Assembly (NCBI RefSeq): GCF_000372725.1
Contig: NW_005200543.1
Span: forward strand, 19,839 to 83,838
Source of the DNA: Emiliania huxleyi CCMP1516
Lineage: Eukaryota > Haptophyta > Isochrysidales > Noelaerhabdaceae
Length of the DNA stretch: 64,000 nt
Direction of reading: 5' to 3'
Shown: positions 38,701 to 47,804 of the stretch, piece by piece
How positions within the stretch are numbered: the stretch's first letter is position 1
How the letters are laid out: each line of letters begins with the position of its first letter
The notes under the pieces: model-generated
Seen by the model: the letters and a program-made list of their open reading frames with translations, nothing else
The model's database searches: none
Told to the model about the DNA's origin: nothing
Translations under genes and position numbers: made by a program

Positions 38701-41560
38701 GGCGGCCTCGGCGTCGACGATATTGAGCGCGGCGGTGTGCAGCTCCTCCGACTCGACGAGCGAGAAGTTGTCGAGCGCGCGGTCGCCGAGCAGAGTCAGG
38801 TAGTGGACCGCCTTCTCCTGCGCGTGCGGCGACGGGCCCGCGCGCCGCCAGTGGTGCACCAGCGCCTCGAGGTGCGTCTCGCCCACCCCGCGCGCGGTGG
38901 CGGCGGCGGCGGCGGCGGCGGCCTGCGTCGCGCGCGCGCCGCCGCGGCGCGGCTCCTCCGCGGCCTCCTCCTCGCGCCGCTCGCGCTCCGCGGCGGCCAT
39001 CGCCGCCAGCCGCTGCTCCTCAAAGTAGAGCGCGGCCGCGTAGTGCAGCCGCTCCTTGAGCTCCTCGGCGGTCAGGTCGTACGCCACCTCCTGCAGGTAC
39101 CGGTGCTTGAAGCGGTAGTCGCCGCCGCCCGCCGCGCCGCCTCCCGACGACCCGTTGACGTCGTCGGCGCCGGCCGCCGCCGCCGGCCGCCGCTTCGGCG
39201 TGTTGGGCTCGGCGATCGCGCGGCGCGGCGCGAGGGTGGAGCGCGCGCCGCGGCCGGCGCCGCCCCTCGCGTCGCGGCCGGCGCCCGACATGCGGCGCAG
39301 CATGTCCGCCTCGGAGGACGTCAGCGTCTCGAGCGTCGGCTCGATCGCGTCGGCCGGGATGCCGATGGCCGCGCCGGCGGCGCCGTTGCCGTCGATGTCT
39401 GAGCGCGAGAGCATCCGCTTGACGGCCTCCACGGAGAACTCGGAGCCGCAGACCGCCGCAACCTTGAGCAGCAGCAGCGAGGCGGGCGGGAGCCGGTCGA
39501 AGCGCGAGGTGATGAGGGCCTCGACCGAGGGCGGGAAGTCGATGAGGTCGAGCGAAACCTTGAGCTCGCACCGGCCGTCGACGATCTGCACGAGCCCCTC
39601 GTCGCGCATCGCGAGGGCGAACTCCATCGCAAAGAGCGGGTTGCCGGCGGACCGGTCCATGATCTCGCGCGCCACCGCGGTGGGCAGCGAGTCGACGCCC
39701 AGCGTGCGCTGCAGCAGCTCCTCCACCTAACCCGCACGACAGCGACTCACCGGTGCGGGACGGGGCACGAGGGCGCTGCGGCTGCGGGCCCGTCGACCTC
39801 GTGCGCGCGCAAGCCGGACAGCTCGGAGCGCCTCGCGGCGGCGAGCAGCGCGGTGCCCTCGGGCGGCAGCTTGGGCTCTGCGCCTGCGGGACATGCCGTG
39901 GTGGACGTGTCACGCACATGCGTGGACAGCGGGCGCCACACCCCGGCCGGCGGTTCTGAGGTCTGTGCCGGGCCGCATCGAGACGAGGAGGAGGAGGGGG
40001 GAGAGCTCCTTGCGCACGGCCTCGAGCAGCTTCCACGAGGACGAGTCCATCCAGTGCACGTCCTTTACTCAACCAAGGAGTCACTGAAATCGAGGGAGTG
40101 GACTCGGTGACCCCGCCCCTCCAGTGCCACTCCTCAAAGACGAGGATGGTCCTGCCGCCCGCGAGCTTGGCGCGCAGCACGCGCACCATCAGCCGGATCG
40201 CCTGCATCCATGAAGGACTCCGGTCGTGAGTAGTAGCGGACGGACTAGCACCGCGCGCGCCATGCGGCCGGGCCGCCTCGAGCAGCCGCGTCTCGCCGGT
40301 GAGGTGTGAACAAGGAAGTGTCTAGGAAGTGTCTAGGAAGTGTCCGCCTCGAGCAGCCGCGTCTCGCCGGTGAGGTGCTTGGTCACCTGTGGGGCAGGCC
40401 AGGGGACGGGTGGGGACCCGGCGGCTCCGGGACTCGCCTCGCTTGCCAGGTGGCCACCTCGTTGTCCGGCAGGCTCAGCGGCAGCACCGGGCTCAGCAGC
40501 GGCGCCAGCTCGAGCACCCTCGCCGAGCAGAGCAGCTCCTCGTCCGCCTGCGGCCGCGGGGCAGGGACATGGGGGGGGGGGAGCACGTGAGCAGGCCAGG
40601 GGCATGCGAGGGGTGTGTGAGGGGACGGGGCAGAGGGACGGGTGGGGACGTGTCAACGACGTGACCGCCTGCGGCCGGATCGCCACGAGCCCCTCGAGCG
40701 CGCGGCTGCCGACGCAGCCGAGGGCGTGGAGCGGCAGCGTGAACGCGAGCGTGGTCGCCGCCGCGTCGCGCCACCGCTGCCGCGGCGAGCGCCACTCGGG
40801 CACCGCCGGCAGGTCCTCGGCCGCGGGCGGGTCGGCCGGCGGAGGCACGAGCGAGACGCGCCGGGTCGAGGAGCTGGAGCTGGACCTACGCGGCGAGCCC
40901 AGGGCGCGTCTGGGGCGTGTCCTGGAAGGGCCGGCCTGTGTCGCGGCGCGGAGAGCGGCACGTGGGCCGCGAGCTCACGACGCCGAGCATCGGAGGCCCC
41001 TCCCCCACGGCGCTGCCCGCCGCGCTCCTCGCGACCGGAGGCGACGGCTCGCTCCACTCCGCGAAGCCCGAGAAGGCGGTCATGGCGCTGCGCAGCCGGC
41101 CCGCCAGAGCAGAGCTCCGCAGGTGCGCGCCGGCGGTGCCCGAGCCGGCGGCGGAGCTGACCAGGTTCGGAAACGTCCCCGAGCGGCCGCACGTGCGCCG
41201 GTTGCCCGCCGCCCCCGCCGCCGCGCCCGCGGCGCCGCCCGGCGCGCCGTCCGTCGACGAGGCCAGCGACTCGAAGGTGGCCGACGACTCGAGCGGCGGC
41301 GGCGCCGCCGCCGACGGCAGCGGGTGGTACCCCTTTGGGGACCCCGACCAGGCCGCCGCCCCCACGAGGCTGGCGAGCGACGCGGCGCCGGCAGCCCTGG
41401 CCTTTGCCCTGCGCGCGGGCGAGTCGTCTGACGGCGCCGCCTGCTCGAGGACGGCGCCGCTGTGCGGGCTGGCGGGGGCGGCGGCTGGCTCGGCGGCGGG
41501 GACGACGGCGGCGGCGGCGCTGGCGGCGCTGGCGGCGCTGGCGGCGGTGGTGGCGGTGGT

Positions 41561-41616
<56 letters not shown>

Positions 41617-44600
41617 TGGCGGCGGCGGCGCCCGACGCGCCCTCAGGTACCGACAGGGCGGCCAAGCCGGAGCGGTACTCCGCCGGAGCGAGCGGACTCC
41701 GCCCGACGGCGGGTGGGGGCGGCTGCGGCTGCGGCCGGGCGGGCGGCGGGCGCTGAGGCCGCACGCCCGGCGAGGGCGGCACGCTTCCCTGGGCAGCGGA
41801 GTATGTCGAGGCCGCCTGCTGCCTGCGCTCGGCGGCGGCGGCGGCGCGCGGGGCGGCGGCGGTGTTGCGGCCGTCCTTCCTCGCCTCGGCCTCCTTTGAG
41901 CGGTGCGCGTGCTCCGTCGCGCGCAGCGCGAGCGTGCGCAGCGCGTCGTCGGTGAACAGGCGGTCGAAGATGGCGCGCCAGAGGAAGAATGGGGCGGTCG
42001 ACTCGATCGGGCGGGAAGAGTTGAGCAGCAAGCCGACCTGAAGAGGCGAGGGGAGATGTCTCGGACGTGTCATGGGCGTGCACTGGACGTGTACTGGACA
42101 TGCGGCGTCGACGGAGGAGACTAGGGGTGAAGGAGTGCTCGAGTTGTGAGTCGCGGGTTGTGCCCTGCCTCGAGCGGAGCAGAGCAGGCACGTGGCTCGG
42201 AGCGCTAGGAAGTGTCGGGGAAGTGTCGAGGAAGTGTCGAGGAAGTGTCGGGGAAGTGTCGAGGAAGTGTCGAGGAAGTGTCGGGGAAGTGTCGGGGAAG
42301 TGTCGGGGAAGTGTCGGGCACACCTGGCTCGGAGCCCCGCCCGACGCCTGGGCGTGCAGTGCGCGAAGCACCGACACCATGTGAGTCTTTCCCATGCCCG
42401 ACTCGCCCACCAGGACGTGCGCCTATGGGACACGCCTCGCACACGTCGTGGACGTGTCCTGAACATGGCCGGCTCGCCAACCAGGGCGTGCACCGTGCAC
42501 GCGCCCTCCTCGAGCGAGCGCAGCGCGTCACGCAGCGCGTCGATCTCCGCCTGCGGGTTCGGCGTCGGGTGGAGGACGGAAGGGTCGAACCGCCCCCGAG
42601 AGCCGGCCGAGGGGGCGCCGCTGAGCACCCCCCCCCCCCCCCCCTCCTCGCCCGGTGGTTCAAACCCGCCCGGTGGTGTCTAACTCGCCCCCGCCTGCCG
42701 GCCGAGCGTGCGCTCGACGACGCCGTCGCTGCCCGAGTCCGCCAGCCGCGGCGACTTGGCGCCGCCGAGCTGCTCCTTGGCCGACACGGCCGCGGGGCCG
42801 GTCGGCCGCTTGCGCGTGTCGGGCGAGAGCGCGGCCATCGACGCCTTTGCACGACAGGAGGCGGGTGGGGTACGGACGCGTGAGCGAGTGTCTGGCCGAG
42901 CGCGCGGCGGTCGACCGCCTTTTGGATCTTCATCGACGCCGAGATGCCGCGCCGCGGCCCGCCGGGCGTCGGCAGGCGCGGCGCGAAGATTGTGACGGGC
43001 TCGACGCGGCCCTTGACGGAGATCGGCTCCAGCGTCTTGTCGACCTCGCACGCGCACGCGTGGAGCTCGGCGCCCTGCTGCGTCGCCCGGTCGACGAGGA
43101 CGGGAATGGAGTACTTTGAGGCGGCCTGGGCATATGCGCGAGGGGCGCGTCACGCACGCGTCGAGGGCGTGTCCGCGAGGCCGAGGAGGGGCAGGGCTAG
43201 CGTCAGGGCTAGGGGGAGAGTCAGGGCTCGAGTCAGGGTTCGAGTCAGGGTCAGGGCTAGCGGCAGGGCTAGGGTCAGGGTTAGGGGGCAGCAGGATGTG
43301 CCGGCGGCCTGCATCAGCCTCGCAGCGAGGTTGACGTGCGACCCGTTGAGCGTGTACTCGCGCCGCAGCGGCGAGCCGGCCTAATCTCGTGCAATCTCGC
43401 GTCACCTCGTGCAATCTCGTGTGCTCGCGCCGCAGCGGACGAGCGCGCCTCGCAGCAGAAGACCTTGCCCGTCGTGATCCCGATCGCGCAGCCGAGCGGC
43501 GCGACGCCGTCGCCCGCGTCGCCGCCCGGCACGTGGGCGAGCGCCTGATCTCGGGCCATCTCGGGTCACCTCGGGCCATCTCGGGTCACCTCGGGCCATC
43601 TCGGGTCATCTCGGGTCATCTCGGGCCATCTCGGGCCATCTCGGGCCATCTCGGGCCATCTCGGGCCATCTCGGGCCATCTCGGGCCATCTCGGGCCACC
43701 TCGGGCCATCTCGGGTCACCTCGGGTCATCTCGGGCAGCCTCGGTGTCGCCGCCCGGCACGCACGCGCCCGAGAAGCAGCTATCTCCCCACATCTCCCCA
43801 CATCTCCCCACATCTCCCCACATCTCCGCAGATCTCCGCAGATCCTCGCAGATCTCCCCAGATCTCCGCAGATCTCCCCAGATCTCCCGCGCGCCTCGGC
43901 GATCTCGAGCGACGCGATGACCGCGCGCGCCTCGTCGTCCTCGTGTGCGCGACCGGGCAGCCCGAAGGCGACGAGGAAGCGCGTGCCTAGGAAGTGTCTA
44001 GGGAGTGTCTAGGAGGTGCCCAGGAAGTGTCTAGGAAGTGCCCTTGTCGAGGAGCCGCGTGCCCTTGTCGTCGGTCAGCACGCGCGTGAGGGTGCCGCCG
44101 TGCCGGCAAACCTTCTCCTGCACGATGTTCACCGCGGCGTGGCAGCGCGCCATGTCGTCTATCTCGCACGCCTGACGTGCCCAAACGTCAGCGCCCCTGA
44201 CTGGCGCTTGAGCTCCTCTTGACGAGCGCAAACCCTGCTTCTCTCGCACGCCTGCCGGCCCAGCCCGATCACCTTGAGAAAGACCGACACCAGCTTCCGG
44301 TGCTCCGAGACGTAGAGGCCGTCCAGCTGCCCCGCCTACACACCGCACGCCTCGGACATGTCGTGGACGTGCCGCGGGGAGGGCGCGGAGGCCGTCCAGC
44401 TGCCCCGCCTCGACGCGCTCGACGATCAGGTCCGGCACGTACGCCTGCAGCTCACTCGCCGTCAGTGAAGAGCTCGCTCCTCCGTACTCAAGGAATGGGG
44501 CGCGCACGCCTGCAGCGCCGGCCGCATGTCTGGCCGCAAGCACGGGACGACGACATGCTTGAGCAAGTGCGGCGGCTCGAGCTCCGCCTGTGGGGCGGCT

Positions 44601-47600
44601 CCCAGAGGAGTCCCGGACATGTCCTGGACACTGCTGGAGCAGCTGCGGCGGCTCAATCTCCTCGAGGCCGAGCACCGACCCGCTGCTGCCGCCGAGGCTG
44701 AGGCCGCCCTCCCCCCCGCCGAGCGGGTCCGCCAGCGCCTACGCGCGACGCGCCAGAGGACACGTCCGTGGACATGTCTCGGAAAGGTCGCGGCGACGCC
44801 ACAGCGTCGAGTCGCGTGCCATCGCGCCTCCTCGAGCTGAGTCTAGGAGGTGTCTAGGAGGTGTCTGGGAGGTGTCTAGGAGGTGTCTAGGAGGTGTGCC
44901 ATCGCGCCTCCTCGAGCTGAGTCTAGGAAGTGTCTAGGAGGTGTCTGGGAGGTGTCTAGGAGGTGTCTAGGAGGTGTGCCATCGCGCCTCCTCGAGCTGA
45001 GTCTAGGAGGTGTCTAGGAGGTGTCTGGGAGGTGTCTAGGAGGTGTCTAGGAGGTGTGCCATCGCGCCTCCTCGAGCTGAGTCTAGGAGGTGTCTGGGAG
45101 GTGTCTGGGAGGTGTCTAGGAGGTGTCTAGGAAGTGTGCCATCGCGCCTCCTCGAGCTGAGTCTAGGAGGTGTCTGGGAGGTGTCTGGGAGGTGTCTAGG
45201 AGGTGTCTAGGAAGTGTGCCATCGCGCCTCCTCGAGCTGAGTCTAGGAGGTGTCTGGGAGGTGTCTAGGAGGTGTCTAGGAGGTGTCTAGGAAGTGTGCC
45301 ATCGCGCCTCCTCTAGCTGAGTCATCACGTCCTGCCGGTGGTGCGGCCCGGCGCGGCGGCCGCTGTGCACGCGGCTGCTGCTCCCGCCGCCGTCGCGCGG
45401 CTCGGCGGCAGACGAGCCCCCGAGCCCTCCCGAGGTGAGCTGCCGCCACGACGAACCGTGTGCCAGCGGCGCCGCGGACCTCGCCTCCCCCGCCGGTGTT
45501 GCGCGCGTGGAGCTCGTCGTCTCGCGCGCGGAGGAGGGAGCCGTCGCGAGCGCCATCGCCGCCAAACGGCGCACGTCGGAGCCGCTGCCCGGCGTGCCGC
45601 TCCGCGAGCCGGGCCGCAACTTCAAATCGAGAGACTCGCCGGCCGCCTCGGCCGCGCCGGCCGCTTCCGACGACCCGCGCCGCTGCCTCGGCGTTCCGCC
45701 GCGCGGCGCGGTGGCGGCGCGAGACGCGGGGGCGGCGCCGTGCTCCGGCTGCGCCTCGGTTGCGGGCAGCGTTCCGTCGCCGCAGAGCGCCATCGCCGCC
45801 ATGCGCCGCACTTCGGACCCGCTGCCCGCCTTGCTCGCCGCGGACAGCTGCGCGCGCGGCGTCGCGCCCGACCGCACGCCGCTGTCGGGAGCGGCGCTGC
45901 CCCCGCCACGGCCCAACTCGGGCGCTGCTGCTGCGTGCGGCTCGGGCGGCAGCCCCGACGGAAGGCGCTGCGCCTGCAGAGCAACGACCAGTCCTCGGAC
46001 TCTTCCTCCACGGGCGGCAGGCCCGACGGAAGGCGGCGCTGCTGCGCCTGCGGCAGCCGCGCCGCGCCCCTCCGGCTCCCATCCGACGCGCAGAGCCACT
46101 CGTCGCCGACGTCGCGCGGAGGCACAATCTTGTCGAGCCGAAAGTGGCCCTCGCCTGCAGTGCAAACCCACACTCATCGAAGTGCAGACCCCCCCCTCCT
46201 GGCCGAGCCCGGAAGGTTCCCTCGCCCTTCTCGCCGACCAGCTCGCCGCGCAGGCGGCAGCCGCAAGGCCCAGCCTCGCCGCCGTCTGGATCCTCCTCCG
46301 CATCCGCCGGATCGCCGGCCGACGAGCGCCCCGAGCGGCGGTCCGACGCGTCGCAAGACACCGCGGCGGACGGCGGCGCGGCGGGCGCGGCTTCCTGATG
46401 GAAGAAAGTGTTTAGCGAGCCGCGCCGCCGAAACAAAGCGGCATGCCGACGGAAGCCGCTGCTCGCCTCCGAGCCCACTCCGCCGTTGCCGGAGCCCTCG
46501 CCCAGCGGGTCGCGGACTTCGTCCGCCGCAGCCGGCGCGGGGTCGGGCGGGTGGAGCGGCGAAGGTGTGAGCGGCGCGGCGGCGGCGAGCAAGGCGAGTG
46601 CACGGTCAGAGATGACGAGTTGTCCCGAGGTGGCGAGGTCGGTGGCGACCGCCATCTGCTCGATCGGCTCCCCGGCGATGAAGTACTCCCACTTGCCCGC
46701 GTGCCCACCCACGCAGAAGGCGGACAGGTCGCCCGCGCCGATGCCCATGTGCAGCGTCAGCGTGACACCCGGCACCGGCGAAAAGTTGTTTTCGCGCTCA
46801 AGCAGCTGCAGGCAGCACAGGCTCGCGCGCAGCACATGCGTCGAGAGCGGCTCGTGCGGAGGCGACGCCTCGTCAGGGCTGCCGCCGCCACCGCCGCCGC
46901 CACCGCCGCCGCCACCGCCGCCGCCGTTGCTGCCGCCGCCGCTGCCGCCGCCGCTCTCCCCGACACCCCTAGTGCCGGTGCGGCCGCCGCGCTCTCTCCA
47001 GACCACCTGTGGGGGAAACAGGCGGTCGGACTCGCAGTCCCGGCAGGGGCAGGCGCCGGCCGAGCGGTGGTGGGGTCGAGAGGCGGCGCGCGAGCACGCC
47101 TGCAGCGCGCCGCCCGCACTATCTCGCACACCTCTCGTCTACAGGCGGCGGATCACGGGCCTGCAGCGCGTCGCCCGCAAACTTGATCACATCGCCGCCG
47201 TGGTGCGAGACGCCTGCCGCGGGAGTGGGGGGGGAGGAGGAGCGCATCGGGACCGGCGCAGGCCGGGTAGCAGGCGACGGGCCGAGACGGCGCGCAGCGC
47301 GCGCGCAGCTGCAGCCTTTGCTCCGAGCGCGCACAGTCCCGCGCGTGCGGGAGCTGCGAGACGGCTGTGTCGGAGCGGGGCGAGCGGACCGTCAATCAAG
47401 CGCGTGAGGTAGGAGTTGATGTACTGATTGAGCTTCTCCGATCCCTTGTTCCCAAAGTCCTTTTGCAGCCGCTCGGAGAGGGCGGTGAAGCCGGAGACAT
47501 CCACAAAGCCGACGGCGCCCTCAAAATCCTCTCGCTCCGGCGCCGACGGCGGCGCCGGGTGGCGGTCCGCGGCGTGCCGCAGGACGAGCTCGGCCGGCGC

Positions 47601-47666
47601 GTACGAGGCCAAAACCTGTATCGCGGTTATGGAGCCCGGCGAAGGGCCTTGCTCCCCGCTCGCCAT
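35721..47666 (-). CDS. ADCY10-type soluble adenylyl cyclase: two cyclase domains, P-loop ATPase, helical repeats
   Basis: From ATG 47666: cyclase domain 1 with GAVGFVDVSGFTALSERL (metal-binding Asp) near 47500, GDVIKFAGDAL (second Asp) near 47170, PGVTLTLHMGIGAGDLSAFC and GKWEYFIAGEPIEQMAVAT near 46680. Cyclase domain 2, about 44450-42950: YVPDLIVERVEAGQLDG, RHGGTLTRVLTDDKG, CAIGITTGKVFCCEARSS, REYTLNG, HVNLAARLMQAA. Then P-loop VGESGMGKTHMVSVL near 42400, Walker B-like ILVFE plus VHWMDSSSWKLLEAV near 40050, NPLFAMEFALAMRDEGLVQI near 39620, and TPR-like helices from 39100 to 36300. This order is that of soluble adenylyl cyclase, which in animals makes cAMP in response to bicarbonate and calcium. 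An ORF to 35721 is taken as the end. Introns carry the repeats listed separately; exon ends are approximate. Confidence 0.85.
36838..36896 (+). repeat. Cyclase intron: 16-bp repeat (GGGGCAGAAGCGGTT)
   Basis: Four units of GGGGCAGAAGCGGTTG, the last diverging to GGGGCAGGGCGGAC. Just beyond (36685-36770) lie GCTACATCGGCCACATCTCT-type units of about 10-11 bp. Both are in the 3' part of the cyclase gene. Confidence 0.8.
38187..38272 (-). repeat. Cyclase intron flanked by an 18-bp exon duplication
   Basis: GGCGAGCCGCCGCTCCTC is identical at 38187-38204 and 38255-38272. The 50 bp between contains GACGTGTCTAGGGCGTGTCC, a relative of the 11-bp GTCTAGGA units. Confidence 0.85.
38364..38578 (-). repeat. 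Two cyclase introns, each flanked by identical 19-20-bp duplications
   Basis: GAGCGCCACGCCAGCGCGCC at 38364-38383 and 38438-38457; CGTTGAGCCTCGCCTAATT at 38511-38529 and 38560-38578. In the second, the sense strand shows AATTAG|GCGAGGCTCAACG twice, with a consensus-like donor CTGTCAG|GTAAGTG after the first copy, so the extra copy could act as a 22-nt micro-exon. Confidence 0.85.
40273..40377 (-). repeat. Cyclase intron flanked by an identical 34-bp duplication
   Basis: A 34-bp block (CCGCCTCGAGCAGCCGCGTC followed by TCGCCGGTGAGGTG) is identical at 40273-40306 and 40344-40377. The 37 bp between consists of AGGAAGTGTCT units. Confidence 0.9.
42205..42491 (-). repeat. Cyclase introns: AGGAAGTGTCG array and a 25-bp imperfect duplication
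   Basis: About ten 11-bp units (GGGGAAGTGTC/GAGGAAGTGTC) at 42209-42320. Then 42396-42420 (CGACTCGCCCACCAGGACGTGC core, next to the P-loop exon) and 42467-42491 match with about four mismatches. Confidence 0.8.
43351..43890 (-). repeat. Cyclase introns: ATCTCGGGCC and ATCTCCCCAC arrays with flanking exon copies
   Basis: 43351-43371 and 43418-43438 share CGTGTRCTCGCGCCGCAGCGG (one mismatch). GTCGCCGCCCGGCACG is identical at 43518-43533 and 43746-43761, bracketing about twenty ATCTCGGGYC 10-mers. A further array of ATCTCCCCAC/ATCTCCGCAG 10-mers fills 43780-43890. Confidence 0.85.
44162..44410 (-). repeat. Two cyclase introns flanked by 13-bp and 23-bp duplications
   Basis: TCTCGCACGCCTG at 44162-44174 and 44242-44254; GAGGCCGTCCAGCTGCCCCG plus CCT at 44315-44337 and 44388-44410, identical. 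The second encodes GQLDGL, which must be used only once. Confidence 0.85.
44561..44661 (-). repeat. Cyclase intron with a 25-bp imperfect exon duplication
   Basis: 44561-44585 and 44637-44661 (GAGCARSTGCGGCGGCTCRA...) differ at about four positions. On the sense strand they encode ELEPPHLLKH and EEIEPPQLLQQ, two versions of the same peptide. Confidence 0.75.
44816..45320 (-). repeat. 80-bp array: seven copies of a 25-bp exon piece, each spaced by five 11-bp units
   Basis: GTGCCATCGCGCCTCCTCGA plus GCTGA starts at 44816, 44896, 44976, 45056, 45136, 45216 and 45296, exactly 80 bp apart. Between copies are five GTCTAGGAGGT-type 11-mers (25 + 55 = 80). Sense-strand translation of the piece is QLEEARW, continuing the upstream exon HRQDVMT at the 45296 copy. 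Confidence 0.95.
46875..46960 (+). repeat. GCC trinucleotide repeat in the cyclase gene
   Basis: CCGCCGCCACCGCCG runs within cyclase domain 1. On the sense strand it encodes a poly-Gly linker with Ser/Asn (GGGSGGGSNGGG-like), an unusual insertion inside a cyclase domain, or an intron. Confidence 0.7.
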
Positions 47667-47733
47667 GATCGGTCGCTTGCGACTTCGCGGTGTTTCTTTG
47701 TTTTCGCGACACTTTTTTCTCCTTTTATATATC

Positions 47734-47771
47734 AAATGAACTCGGGGGCACAGGACGCGGTACAAACGGGG
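47734..47771 (+). repeat. 38-bp direct repeat, copy B (68 bp upstream of the cyclase ATG)
   Basis: Identical to 35226-35263. It lies between the cyclase start (47666) and the 3' end of the next reverse-strand gene (47805), next to an AT-rich CCTTTTATATATC, so it may overlap the cyclase promoter. Confidence 0.9.
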
Positions 47772-47804
47772 TACACCAAAAGGCACAGGCTGCCTGCACG
47801 ACGT

